Shown: in pieces, positions 8,561 through 17,206 of the stretch
How positions within the stretch are numbered: the stretch's first letter is position 1
How the letters are laid out: every line of letters begins with the position of its first letter
Origin: Kribbella steppae
GTDB lineage: Bacteria; Actinomycetota; Actinomycetes; Propionibacteriales; Kribbellaceae
DNA: 64,000 nt
Direction of reading: 5' to 3'
Assembly (NCBI RefSeq): GCF_004342025.1
Contig: NZ_SLWN01000018.1
Location: forward strand, 62,001 to 126,000
Notes under the pieces: model-generated
Database searches by the model: none
Seen by the model: the letters and a program-made list of their open reading frames with translations, nothing else
What the model was told of the DNA's origin: nothing
Position numbers and translations under genes: made by a program

Positions 8561-9142
8561 GTGGGCAAGGTGGTCATGTACAGCACGGTGTCGGTGGACG
8601 GCTTCATCGCGGACGAGCACGACCAGCCCGGACCGCTGTTCGACTGGTTGACCAGCGGTGACGTCCCGTTGGACGAAAGCGGAGTGCTAAAGGTGTCGCA
8701 GGCCTCCTACGACTACACCCGGGCGTACTGGGACCAGATCGGGGCGACAATCGCCGGCCGCCACGTCTTCGACATGACGGACGGCTGGGACGGGAAGCCT
8801 CCGAGCGGGATCGACCACGTGGTCGTCGTGACGCACCGGCCGGAGCCCGAGGGCTGGGACCCCGAGGCGCCGTTTCACTTCGTCGACGGCGTCGAGGCAG
8901 CCTTGGCCAAGGCGCAGGAGCTTGCGGGTGACCGCATGGTCGAGGTCGCCGCCGGCGACGTCGGTGGCCAGGCGCTTGCCGCGGGCCTGATCGACGAGGT
9001 GCGCATGGACGTCGTACCCGTCGTGATCGGGTCCGGCAAGCGCTACTTCGGGTCGGTCGACGCGCAGCACCTGTTGGAGGATCCTGACGTGGTGATTCAG
9101 GGCAACCGGGTGCTTCACCTGCGCTATCGGGTGCGCCGTTGA
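8561..9142 (+). CDS. RibD C-terminal / dihydrofolate-reductase-like reductase
   Basis: 193 residues from GTG 8561 with AAGGAG upstream. The family (bacterial bifunctional deaminase-reductase C-terminal domain) binds NADPH and reduces small heterocycles. Visible family features are the first strand KVVMYSTVSVDGFIADEHD, the IAGRHVFDMTDGWDG segment, the VEVAAGDVGGQALAAGLIDEV glycine-rich pyridine nucleotide loop, and the late RMDVVPVVIGSGKRYFG block. Such stand-alone proteins are common in actinobacteria and their substrates are mostly unknown. It probably forms an operon with the AraC gene. Confidence 0.85.
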   Translation: MGKVVMYSTVSVDGFIADEHDQPGPLFDWLTSGDVPLDESGVLKVSQASYDYTRAYWDQIGATIAGRHVFDMTDGWDGKPPSGIDHVVVVTHRPEPEGWDPEAPFHFVDGVEAALAKAQELAGDRMVEVAAGDVGGQALAAGLIDEVRMDVVPVVIGSGKRYFGSVDAQHLLEDPDVVIQGNRVLHLRYRVRR

Positions 9143-9285
9143 CCGATCTGAGCGGGTACGCGAAGAAGTCCACTGCGACACAAGATCGGGCCTCCGGCTG
9201 CGTTGCGCATCGCTGTCCCTGATCGGGCAGCCGACGCCGAAGGCCTGAGGTGCACGCCGACTATGAGGAGCCGGGAGTTACCGCG

Positions 9286-10256
9286 CTACCCGGTCGGTTG
9301 CCACGCGGGCTGCCCGTCGAACCCGGGTGCCCGGGTCAGAGCCCGGCTTACACCGGTCTCGACATCAACGACGTAGACGTCCCACGAGCCCTCCGCGTCG
9401 GAGTAGTACGCGAGCGACCGGCCGTTCGGTGACCATCGTGGTCGTTCCTCCGACGCCGACTCGGCCACGACAGAGCGGTGTCCGGTCCCGTCCGCGGCCA
9501 CTACCGCGATGTCGAGCCAGCCGGCGTCACGACGTTGTACGCCAACTGCGAGCCGTCGGAGGTCCAGGCCGGGTTGATGCCGCGGAGCGGCTGCGGGAGG
9601 AGCGGCTGTTCGACGCCGGTGTCCGGATCGACCGCGCGAAGCTCGGGCGCGCCGCTGCGCGTGGTTGCGAAGCCGATCCGCGAGCCGTCCGGCGACCATT
9701 GCGGCTTGTCGTCCAGCCCGGGCGAGTTCACCAGCTGCCGGACGTTCGAGCCGTCGACATCCAGTACGAAGATGTCCCAGTCGCCGTCCCTGTTGGAGCT
9801 GAAGGCCAGTCGTCGTCCGTCCGGCGACCAACTCGGGTAGAAGTTCGCGGCCGCGTCGCGGGTGATCTGCGTCAATCCCGTACCGTCCAGGGAGATCAGG
9901 TAGATGTCGCTCGCTGTAGGCGACCCCGCGTTGAACGCCAGCCGTCGCCCGTCCGCCGACCAGGCCGGGTGCGAGACCGGCGGCAGTTCCTCGGTCAGCC
10001 GCCGCACATTCGAGCCGTCCGCCTGCATCAGGTAGAGCGCCTCGGCGCCCTCGCGGTCGGAGACGAAGGCAATGAGCCCGCCAGCATGCATGGTCGGCGA
10101 CTGCGGTGAACCCGGCTGCGGCGACCCTTGCTGTGGTGACCCCTGCTGCGACGCCTGGGGATCGGGCGTCGACGTCGTGCACCCGAGCGCCGTGCACCCG
10201 AGGACCCCAACCAACAGCGCGCCGCTGAGCAGCCGCCGCCCGTGGACTGTCCGCAC
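9286..10256 (-). pseudogene. TolB-like beta-propeller lipoprotein, interrupted by a -1 frameshift
   Basis: Reading from GTG 10256 gives a lipoprotein signal with lipobox TALGC (Cys 26), a Gln/Ser/Pro-rich linker, and PD40 propeller blades (WSPDGRRLAF, WSPDGSRIGF). This frame stops at 9501 right after YNVVTPAGS. The homologous continuation (GWLDIAVVAADG, WSPNGRSLAYYSD) is in the next frame and runs to 9286. One base is missing around 9510-9530 relative to an intact gene. There is no homopolymer there, so either a real mutation or a sequencing error is possible. Joined, the product would be about 320 residues, a normal periplasmic-facing lipoprotein. ATG 10355 is a less likely start, since it adds 33 polar residues before the signal peptide. 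Confidence 0.8.
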
Positions 10257-10426
10257 GACCTGAGCCTCGCGGTCGGCGCTACGGCCCGCCAAGAAGCGGC
10301 ACGCTTCCGTGTCCGAACCGTTGCGGTCGGGCCGGCGAGCAGGACCTCGAGCCATTCCCTCGCTTCGTCGACGTCACTGGTGACGGGGGTCAGTCGCAGG
10401 TGGTGCCCAGGTGGCGGCCAGTTGTT

Positions 10427-10478
10427 CCTTCCTGATTGACCAGGAAGAGGTGGTCGCCGCCGTCCCGGCCCGCGAGGT
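10427..10478 (-). pseudogene. 52-bp fragment of a Gfo/Idh-type dehydrogenase gene
   Basis: 50 of 52 bases match 31440-31491 inside the intact dehydrogenase gene. Read on the minus strand it gives LAGRDGGDHLFLVNQEG versus IAGRDGGDHLFLVNQEG. The match ends abruptly on both sides, so it is an isolated remnant or recombination scar. The remainder of 10257-10564 holds no gene I can support. Confidence 0.75.
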
Positions 10479-10564
10479 GGGCTGATGCATGCAAGCGCGA
10501 CAGTGTGGCTGAAGGCCGCTCCCCAGGGCTGTTACCGGAGCCGCCCTGAGGAGCGGTGGACAGT

Positions 10565-12013
10565 TCACCGGCTCGTCGATGCGTCTACCGAACTGGCCGG
10601 GTCCGGCTGAGCAGCGGCGCTCGGCATACGCAGGCTGATCGCGGCCAGGACCGCACCGACTGCGGCGATCACCGCGGCGCCGATGAAGGCGGCCGAGTAC
10701 CCGTCGGTGAGTGCGGCGGCGTCACCGAGAAGCTCGGCGCCGTTCGCGGCGGCCACCGCGGTCATCGCGGCCAGGCCGAGGGCGGAGCCGATCTGGTAAC
10801 TGGTGTTCACGATCCCGGACGCCAGACCACCCTCCTCCGGACGCGCCGACGACAAAGCGATGCCGAGGCTGGGGATGAACGCCAGCGACATCCCGGCGGC
10901 CGCGATCAACGAGGCCGGCAGTACGTCAGCCCAGAAGGAACCGTCCGAGCGGATCAGGGACAGTCCCGCCAGGCCCACGGTGAGGATGGCCATACCGCCG
11001 ACCAGCGTCTTCTTCGGACCGGCCGCGGCGATCAGCCTCGGCGCGACCACGATCATGCCCAGCATGATGAACGTTGTCATCGGCAACAGTGCGGCGCCGC
11101 TGGGGAACGCGCTCAGCCCCAGGACCTGCTGCAGGTACAGGTTCAGGAAGAACCACATCGGCACCCAGGCCGCACCCAGCAGCAACTGAGCGACGTTCGC
11201 GGCAGCCAGGTTCGGCGCCGCGAAGATCCCGAGCCGCATCAACGGCTCCCGTCGCTTGGCCTGCACCGCGACGAACACACCCAGCAGTACGACGGCCGCC
11301 GCGCCGACCGACAGCGTCGAGCCCGCCGACCAACCGACCTCGGGCGCCCGGACAATCGCGTACACACCGGCGCCGAGACCGACAGTCACGGTCAACGCAC
11401 CGAGCAGGTCCACCGACCCACGCCGTACGGCGGAACTCGGCATCAACGCAGGCGTGGCGACCAGGGCGATCAGCGCGATCGGCACGTTGAGGAAGAACAC
11501 CCACGGCCAGGACAGGTACTCGGTGATCACACCACCGAGGAACACACCTGCCGTCCCGCCCGCCGGCGCGGCCGCGCCGTACAACGCGATCGCCTTGGTC
11601 AGCTCCCGGGGATTCGCGCCGAACAACATCATCAGGAGCGTCAGCGCGGCCGGCGCGATCAACGCCGCACCGATGCCTTGGATCGCCCGGCCGGCCAGCT
11701 CAGTACCGACACCGGTTGCGAGGCCCGCGACCAGCGACCCGGCCAGCAGGACCGCCCAGCCGGCCGCGAAGATCCGGCGGGCACCGAGAAGGTCGGACAA
11801 CCGTCCGCCCAGCAGCAACAGGCCGCCGAACGCGACGACGTACGCGTTGAACACCCACGACAGGTTGCCCGGACTGAACCCGAGCTCAGCCTGCATCTTC
11901 GGTAACGCGACACCGATGATCGAGGTGTCCATGATCACCATGAACTGCGCTGCGGCGATCAGGCCGAGCGCCCACCAGCGCCGTGACGACGCCGGCGATT
12001 CCAGCTGACTCAT
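10565..12013 (-). CDS. MFS drug/metal exporter, DHA2 (14-TM) type
   Basis: 482 residues starting at ATG 12013, with AAGGAG at the ideal distance. Motif A-like GGRLSDLLGARR follows TM2, and motif C-like sequence APAGGTAGVFLGG lies near TM5. About 14 hydrophobic segments are visible, typical of DHA2 proton antiporters. The promoter region contains two copies of TACCC-N5-GGGTA, and a CsoR-type copper sensor is divergent, so the pump is probably copper-induced or responds to a thiol-reactive signal (inference). The family normally exports drugs; a metal complex is an alternative cargo. Confidence 0.88.
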   Translation of the reverse strand: MSQLESPASSRRWWALGLIAAAQFMVIMDTSIIGVALPKMQAELGFSPGNLSWVFNAYVVAFGGLLLLGGRLSDLLGARRIFAAGWAVLLAGSLVAGLATGVGTELAGRAIQGIGAALIAPAALTLLMMLFGANPRELTKAIALYGAAAPAGGTAGVFLGGVITEYLSWPWVFFLNVPIALIALVATPALMPSSAVRRGSVDLLGALTVTVGLGAGVYAIVRAPEVGWSAGSTLSVGAAAVVLLGVFVAVQAKRREPLMRLGIFAAPNLAAANVAQLLLGAAWVPMWFFLNLYLQQVLGLSAFPSGAALLPMTTFIMLGMIVVAPRLIAAAGPKKTLVGGMAILTVGLAGLSLIRSDGSFWADVLPASLIAAAGMSLAFIPSLGIALSSARPEEGGLASGIVNTSYQIGSALGLAAMTAVAAANGAELLGDAAALTDGYSAAFIGAAVIAAVGAVLAAISLRMPSAAAQPDPASSVDASTSR

Positions 12014-12025
12014 TGTAATACTCCT

Positions 12026-12106
12026 TACCCGTATAGGGTATTTCGTGAAGCCGTGAAGGTCCCGAAAGTTGGGAACCGGGAAACGAGACGGTACCCTAGG
12101 GGGGTA
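12026..12106. promoter_or_regulatory. Two CsoR-type operators, TACCC-N5-GGGTA
   Basis: TACCC-GTATA-GGGTA lies at 12026-12040, next to the exporter start, and TACCC-TAGGG-GGGTA at 12092-12106, nearer the csoR gene. Half-sites and 5-bp spacing are identical. GC-rich inverted repeats of this type are what CsoR tetramers bind. One copy faces each gene, which suggests joint control of pump and sensor. Confidence 0.75.
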
Positions 12107-12181
12107 CCCTATGAAATGCAAGAGGGTCGCCGAACCTTGCGGGTGTCGGGCGGGTAGGGTGCGGCGAACCCAAGGGAGGAC

Positions 12182-12487
12182 GTGGTGAGCGTGGACGGAC
12201 CAGCACAGCACGGTTACATCGACGACAAAGAGGCTTACCTGCGGCGGCTGCGCCGCATCGAGGGCCAGTCCCGCGGCCTGCAACGCATGGTCGAGGAGGA
12301 GAAGTACTGCATCGACATCCTCACCCAGATCTCGGCCATGACGAAGGCGCTGGAGTCCGTCGCCCTCGGCCTGCTCGAGGACCACCTCGCGCACTGTGTC
12401 GTCGACGCCGCGGCCGCCGGCGGCCCCGAAGCCGATCGCAAGATCAAGGAAGCTTCCGAAGCCATCGCCCGGCTCGTGCGCTCCTAG
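12182..12487 (+). CDS. csoR: CsoR-type copper-sensing repressor
   Basis: 101 residues, all-helical DUF156 family. The Cu(I) ligand set can be read: Cys in EEKYCIDIL, and His plus Cys in EDHLAHC (H-x3-C), the C-H-C pattern of CsoR rather than the C-H-H-like FrmR/RcnR patterns. Conserved DNA-contacting region RRLRRIEGQSRGLQRM is near residue 20-35. It starts at GTG 12182 (or GTG 12185) after AAGGGAGGA. It is divergent from the MFS pump with matching operators between them, so Cu(I) binding should release both promoters. Copper specificity is inferred from ligands only. Confidence 0.88.
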   Translation: MVSVDGPAQHGYIDDKEAYLRRLRRIEGQSRGLQRMVEEEKYCIDILTQISAMTKALESVALGLLEDHLAHCVVDAAAAGGPEADRKIKEASEAIARLVRS

Positions 12488-12650
12488 CGCCGGTGGTTTC
12501 GTCCGCTACTGCGGCAGGCTGCACCGGGCACGGCTTTGGCCTGGGCGTCTATCGCTGGGCGTCGTCCGGCTCGCGCACGCGTTGGAGCAGAACCGGCGCG
12601 GCCGCCCTGGCGGCCTCAGCCAACTGGTACGGCAGGAAACGTCCCGGTAG

Positions 12651-13046
12651 TCACAGCAGAGCCGGCAGCAGGCCGAGGATCGGCTCTCCGAGAGCTCCCA
12701 GCCAGTGCGCGAGCATGCCGAGGGGCCCAACGAGGGCCGATCCGGCCGAGGCGAGTGACCCCGCGGCGAGGAGGATGCGGGTCAGCCGCTCGAGCCTCGG
12801 CGCGATCCGGGTCCGATCCGGCTCCGGCTGGCGGAGTCCGGCCTCGATCTCGCGGAGTTCCGTCTCCGCCGCGACCGAGGAGACCGGGTCGAGACGCGTG
12901 GCCTTGACGCCCGCTCGCAGGTCGGCGAGCGCCTGCAGGGCCTGCTCCGATGTCACCACGATGCCGGTCTGACCGCCCGTGATGTGCTGATCGCGGCCGA
13001 CGTTGTTGATGTTGGCGGCGTTCTGGTTGCCGATGTTGAAGGTCAT
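12651..13046 (-). CDS. Small protein with INNVGRDQ motif and C-terminal hydrophobic region
   Basis: 131 residues. It begins with a short beta-type motif (NIGNQNAANINNVGRDQHI), continues with a helical stretch (ALQALADLRAGVKA, ETELREIEAGLRQ) and ends in a hydrophobic region (about 95-131) that may be one or two membrane segments. The same INNVGRDQ block occurs in the FHA protein encoded directly upstream (6-bp gap, same strand), so the pair is probably co-translated and may assemble together. Family function is unknown to me. The gap 12488-12650 shows nothing. Confidence 0.6.
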   Translation of the reverse strand: MTFNIGNQNAANINNVGRDQHITGGQTGIVVTSEQALQALADLRAGVKATRLDPVSSVAAETELREIEAGLRQPEPDRTRIAPRLERLTRILLAAGSLASAGSALVGPLGMLAHWLGALGEPILGLLPALL

Positions 13047-13052
13047 CGCGAC

Positions 13053-13784
13053 TCATCTCATGAGCTGGGGTGGCGGTAGCTCCCGGTCGACCCGCCGGCG
13101 GCGCGCGGTGGCGACGACGTGCAGCACGATCCCGGTGATGATCAGCAGTACGCCGACCAGGTTGACCAGGCCACCGAGCGCGAAGACCAAGAACCCGCTG
13201 AGGTCGTCCTTCGTGGGCATACCGGACGCGGACGAGAGGTTCATGAGCTGACCGAAGTACGTGTACCAACCGAACGCGGCGATGGCGAGTCCGACCAGGA
13301 ACACCAGGACACCGGTCCAGATCAGCCCGCGAGCCTTCGTCTTCGTCGCGGCGATCTCGCGGAAGAAGTTCTCCCGCTGCTGGATCACATGCTGCACGTA
13401 CTGGTCCCGCCCGACATTGTTGATCGTGTGCGCTCGCTGATCGCCGATGTCGTAGCGAACCGCGGTCGGCGCGCCCTCGCGTGTGCCGTAGCGAAGCTGC
13501 AGGTCCGCGAACGCAACCCGGTCCCCCGGGTACAGCCGCCGCGGCACCGTGATCGCCTCGCCGTTCACGAACGTGCCGCCGGCCGAGCCCAGATCTTCGA
13601 CGTAGTCCACACCGCCCTGCTGCCACAGCGCCGCATGCGTCCGGCTCAGGTACGGGTCCTCGAACCGTACGTCGCAGCTCGGCAACCGGCCGACCGTCAT
13701 GCGGGCGCCGGTCAGATTGATCCGCTGCCCCTCGTGCGATCCGGCTTCCACCACGAGGTACGGCGTACTCGCTCCATCGGTCAT
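13053..13784 (-). CDS. FHA-domain membrane protein with INNVGRDQ motif
   Basis: 243 residues from ATG 13784. The FHA domain (about 1-95) has the conserved core GRLPSCDVRFEDPYLSRTHA and DLGSAGGTFVNG, which binds phospho-threonine peptides. Then comes an INNVGRDQY motif (about 118), a basic amphipathic stretch, and two transmembrane helices (LIWTGVLVFLVGLAIAAFGW and FALGGLVNLVGVLLIITGIV). The tail is Arg rich. It could link a Ser/Thr kinase signal to the membrane; the nearest kinase is at 15.8 kb but not in the same operon. Pairing with the downstream INNVGRDQ protein is suggested by the shared motif and the 6-bp spacing. Confidence 0.8.
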   Translation of the reverse strand: MTDGASTPYLVVEAGSHEGQRINLTGARMTVGRLPSCDVRFEDPYLSRTHAALWQQGGVDYVEDLGSAGGTFVNGEAITVPRRLYPGDRVAFADLQLRYGTREGAPTAVRYDIGDQRAHTINNVGRDQYVQHVIQQRENFFREIAATKTKARGLIWTGVLVFLVGLAIAAFGWYTYFGQLMNLSSASGMPTKDDLSGFLVFALGGLVNLVGVLLIITGIVLHVVATARRRRVDRELPPPQLMR

Positions 13785-13965
13785 CGTCCTCTGCGGCGAC
13801 CGCAGGCACCTCGCCCGTCCGCACCGCACCCCCACGATCAGGTAAGCACTCGCGCCGGATCATCACAAGACGCAACCTTCGGACGTCTTCGACCTGCCGA
13901 GACCTATCCGTCGATCAGTTGCCTGAAGACCGGTTCGTCGCGGATCGGATCCAGGTCGGATCCAA

Positions 13966-14442
13966 TCAGCGCTGTGGGAAGCAGGCAGCGACGGCCAAGC
14001 CATCCACGAAGTCGTTCATCTCGTGGCCGGAATGGCCCTTCACCCACTGGAAGGCGACATCCCCGCGCTTGATCACCAACGCCACCAAGGGTTCCCACAG
14101 GTCCCTGTTGGCGACCGGCTTCTTTGCTGAGGTGAGCCAGCCGCGCTCGAGCCAACCTGTGTGCCACCCGTCGCGGAAGCAGTTGACGACGTAGGTCGAA
14201 TCCGAGACGACCAGCAACGGACCGTCGTTCGCCCGCACGGCCTCGAGGGCGGCACGGATCTCCATCCGCTGGTTCGTGGAGGCAGCCTCGTGACCGGCGG
14301 CATACTCGGTCGTCGACAGCGCCCAGGCCCAGCCTCCAGGTCCAGGGTTGCCCGAGCAGGCACCGTCGGTGAACACCGTGCGCGCGCCGACGGGGACTGT
14401 CATGTCGGGCGGACGAGGACGGCGGGCGCGGGCTGGAGGCAT
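13966..14442 (-). CDS. rnhA: Ribonuclease HI
   Basis: 158 residues. It cuts RNA in RNA-DNA hybrids. Catalytic acids can be read: D in FTDGACSGNPGPGG, E in QRMEIRAA, D in VVSDSTYV and D in NDFVDGL, plus the His-containing loop KGHSGHEMN. The N-terminal extension is short and basic; ATG 14403 would trim 13 residues and may be the real start. It stands alone, and the upstream gap to 14599 and downstream gap to 13785 hold nothing recognisable. Confidence 0.92.
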   Translation of the reverse strand: MPPARARRPRPPDMTVPVGARTVFTDGACSGNPGPGGWAWALSTTEYAAGHEAASTNQRMEIRAALEAVRANDGPLLVVSDSTYVVNCFRDGWHTGWLERGWLTSAKKPVANRDLWEPLVALVIKRGDVAFQWVKGHSGHEMNDFVDGLAVAACFPQR

Positions 14443-14599
14443 CAGAGCGAAACACTACCCCGCCGGCGCATCTCCGGACGCACAGCCCTGAAGGCGGCGT
14501 ACCGCACCGAACAACGAGGCGGACGTCGTGAACCGATCGTGTCGGCTGACCATCAAAGCCCTCCGTACGACACACTGAGGACTCATTCCGGAGGGCATC

Positions 14600-15775
14600 A
14601 TGAATCGGAGCATCAAGCTGGCAGGCCTGGTGACGGGCGTTTCGGTCGCTGCTGTGGTGGCGGGCACCCTGGTTGCCGCGCAGCAGACGCCGACGCTCGC
14701 AGCGGCGTCCGGCGGAGGCGCCAACCCGATCGACAGCGTCAGCAAGCCGGTGCCGACACCGTCCACGACGCCGAGCAAGCCGCCCGGGACTCCCCCGGCC
14801 ACCCCGAGCGGATCGGTCAAGCAGACGATCGACCTCACCAAGCTCAAGCAGGGCGCGGCACCGGCCACGTCGTACGTCGACGGCCGGACAGTGCACGTCG
14901 GCGGCACCAAGTTCACCTTACCGGCGTCGGACGGCCCGATCTGGGACATTGCGCGGACAGGTACCGGCGCACTCGTTCTGCACAGCCCGAAGGACGACGG
15001 CAAAGCCGTGCTCACCACCTGGAGCGGTGGCTCCCGCGGTGAATCCGTCAACGACGTCTCGACGGTTCTCTCTTCGGCCGATCAGTCGAGCAGCGCCTAC
15101 GCCGTCCAGCCGACCACCGCCGACGGCGCCGAGCTTCCGCGTTTCACGCTGACCTGGCGCGACAACCCGAGCAGCGAGAAGTACTCACTGCAGCGCACGG
15201 GCGAGCACGGACCGATCGTGCACGCCGTCCAGGGCAGCGAGGTCTACTTCAGCGCGTTGTCCAAGGGCGAGAAGCAGACCCTCTACAAGTGGACCGCCGG
15301 CGACGACGCGCCGAAGCCGATCAGTGCCGTACCAACGCCGTCCGCGGTGTCGTCGAACCTCCAGCTCGCGGCGTCGATCGTTTCGCAGGCCGACGACGGC
15401 AGCTGCACCGCGCTGATCGACCTCGCATCGGCCAAGAAGCGCTGGAGCACCTGCGACTACGCAGTGGACGAGCTCCTCGGCGGGAGTGCCTTTGCGCTCG
15501 GCGGACCGGCCTATCGGGACGGGTACGGCGACGGCCTGTTCGCCGCGCTGGACCTGAAGACCGGCAAGGCCGTGCGCGAGTGGTCGGGTGGCTCCGCAGT
15601 CGCGATCATCTCGGCTGTGATGGAGGACGCCGACCACATCCTGGTGCTGGCCGAGCAAGGCGGCAAGACCGCCATCGCCCGGTGCGCGCCGAAGGCCGGC
15701 TCCTGTGAGCTGGCCACCCCGTTGAAGAAGGGCACCGGCGACGAGAACAACCGTCCCTACCAACTGGGCCACTGA
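14600..15775 (+). CDS. Secreted propeller-like protein with Pro/Ser/Thr linker
   Basis: 391 residues. It starts at ATG 14600 after GGAGGGC. An N-terminal signal peptide or anchor (VTGVSVAAVVAGTLVAAQQTP) is followed by a linker rich in Pro, Ser and Thr (about 45-75), then repeated short strand blocks (AKKRWSTCDYAVDELLGG, GDGLFAALDLKTGKAVREW) resembling a beta-propeller. Two Cys pairs (CTALIDL/WSTCDY and CAPKAGSC) suggest disulfides outside the cell. No catalytic motif is seen. It converges with the kinase gene across a strong terminator. Confidence 0.7.
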   Translation: MNRSIKLAGLVTGVSVAAVVAGTLVAAQQTPTLAAASGGGANPIDSVSKPVPTPSTTPSKPPGTPPATPSGSVKQTIDLTKLKQGAAPATSYVDGRTVHVGGTKFTLPASDGPIWDIARTGTGALVLHSPKDDGKAVLTTWSGGSRGESVNDVSTVLSSADQSSSAYAVQPTTADGAELPRFTLTWRDNPSSEKYSLQRTGEHGPIVHAVQGSEVYFSALSKGEKQTLYKWTAGDDAPKPISAVPTPSAVSSNLQLAASIVSQADDGSCTALIDLASAKKRWSTCDYAVDELLGGSAFALGGPAYRDGYGDGLFAALDLKTGKAVREWSGGSAVAIISAVMEDADHILVLAEQGGKTAIARCAPKAGSCELATPLKKGTGDENNRPYQLGH

Positions 15776-15783
15776 GACGATGG

Positions 15784-15819
15784 TGCGGCCTCTCCATGGA
15801 GAGGCCGCATCGCCTTATT
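15784..15819. terminator. Strong bidirectional terminator between convergent genes
   Basis: Perfect inverted repeat with arms TGCGGCCTCTCC (15784-15795) and GGAGAGGCCGCA (15798-15809), 2-base loop, then CCTTATTTTC on the plus strand. It serves the exported protein gene on the plus strand and lies at the 3' end of the kinase gene on the minus strand. Confidence 0.88.
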
Positions 15820-17185
15820 TTCTTGGCTTGTAGTCCACCGAGTCGAGCACCTGCTCGGCCTGCGCACCGTCCTCGGCCCGCACCTGAATCCGGATCAGCG
15901 CCCCCTGGATCAGCTGCACCCGTTCGTACGTCGTCATACCGGCCGGACAGCCGACGTACTTGGCCGTTGCTGTGGAAGGCTTGTCGACCCGCTCGGGTGA
16001 CTCCGTGCAGCCCGCCGGACCGGGCAAGGCGGCGGCCGCGGGTAACTCCCCCGACGGCAGCACTCCCGCGAAGACGCCCGGCACCTTCGCACCGGAGTTG
16101 CTCCAGGCGTTGTTGTCGTCGCTCACCAGCAGACCGGGCAGCAGGCCCGTCGCCCCCTGCGGCCGCCAACCGTCGCCGGTGCGGGTGCGCGTCCAATCCC
16201 GGGGAAGCTCAACCGACAGCACCTGCTGTTGATCCACGACCCGCACCCACTGGCGTTGGACGCCGTACTGCCAGCCCAGGTAACCCCCGGCACCACCCAG
16301 CAGCGCGGCTGCGATCGTTGCCGCCAGCCACGGGTTGACCGAGGGGCGCCGGCGTGCGGTTGCCGGGACGCTCGCCTGCGCAGCTGTCCGCAGCGCGTCG
16401 GCGAACGACCGAACGTCCGGCCAGCGCTGCTCCCGGTCCTGGTGCAGCCCGCGCAGGATGACCGCCTCCACCTCGGCGGGAATATCGTCGCGAACCGTCT
16501 GCAACGAGACCGGCGGCCCGTCGACCGCCAGGACCGCCGCCAGGGTGGTCGCACCGTACGGTGGTTGGCCGGCCAGCGCGGCGTAGGTGACCGCGGCCAG
16601 CGCGTACAGATCGGCTCGCGGGTCGAGTACGTCGCCGCGCACCTGCTCGGGCGCGACATAGGCCGGGGTGCCGCCCGGCATCGTCACCCGCGACACCGCG
16701 TCGAGCGACTTGCCCAGGCCCAGATCGCCGAGCATGGCCCGCTCTCCGGTCGGCGTACTGCGGAAGAGCACGTTCTCCGGCTTGACGTCGCGGTGCAGGA
16801 CGCCTCGGTCGTGCAGCTCCTGCAGGCCGGCGCTGACGTCCTCGATCACGTCCACTGTGTCGGTCAGCGGGAGCCGGCCTGCCTTGATCCTGTCGGCCAG
16901 CGTGCCGCGGTCGGCGTAGGTGAGCACCAGGAACGGCCGATCGTCGTCGGTGGTGCCGATGTCGTGCACGCCAACGACGTACGGCGACTCGACCTTCCGC
17001 AGGAAGCGCCCTTCCTCGACGAACCGGCGCCGTACGTCGAGATCGTCGACCCAATGCTCCGCCAGCACCTTGACCGCGACCTCGGCGTCCAGCGCTTCGT
17101 CCCGGACCAGCCAGACGGCGGCGAACCCACCACTGCCCAGCCTCCGGATCACGGCGTAGCGGCCAAAATGAGAAGGCTGAACCAT
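15815..17185 (-). CDS. Membrane Ser/Thr protein kinase (PknB-like) with external sensor domain
   Basis: 456 residues from ATG 17185. Kinase domain 10-270: glycine loop GSGGFAAVW, catalytic Lys39, HRDVKPEN (131-138) and DLG at 154-156 in place of DFG. The substrate-positioning segment GGTPAYVAPE is present. One transmembrane helix lies at about 285-305, followed by an external domain of about 150 residues containing two Cys residues. Actinobacterial kinases of this kind phosphorylate FHA proteins and regulators. Its start is only 21 bp from that of a divergent ECF sigma factor, so the two are probably co-regulated or functionally linked. The longer frame upstream overlaps the sigma gene and was rejected. 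Confidence 0.88.
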   Translation of the reverse strand: MVQPSHFGRYAVIRRLGSGGFAAVWLVRDEALDAEVAVKVLAEHWVDDLDVRRRFVEEGRFLRKVESPYVVGVHDIGTTDDDRPFLVLTYADRGTLADRIKAGRLPLTDTVDVIEDVSAGLQELHDRGVLHRDVKPENVLFRSTPTGERAMLGDLGLGKSLDAVSRVTMPGGTPAYVAPEQVRGDVLDPRADLYALAAVTYAALAGQPPYGATTLAAVLAVDGPPVSLQTVRDDIPAEVEAVILRGLHQDREQRWPDVRSFADALRTAAQASVPATARRRPSVNPWLAATIAAALLGGAGGYLGWQYGVQRQWVRVVDQQQVLSVELPRDWTRTRTGDGWRPQGATGLLPGLLVSDDNNAWSNSGAKVPGVFAGVLPSGELPAAAALPGPAGCTESPERVDKPSTATAKYVGCPAGMTTYERVQLIQGALIRIQVRAEDGAQAEQVLDSVDYKPRK

Positions 17186-17206
17186 GCCGTCATTATGCTC
17201 AACAGC

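Noticed and set aside
10556..11905. 449-residue plus-strand frame opposite the CsoR-controlled pump
   Set aside because: Gln/Arg/Asp-rich shadow of the DHA2 gene; no start signals.
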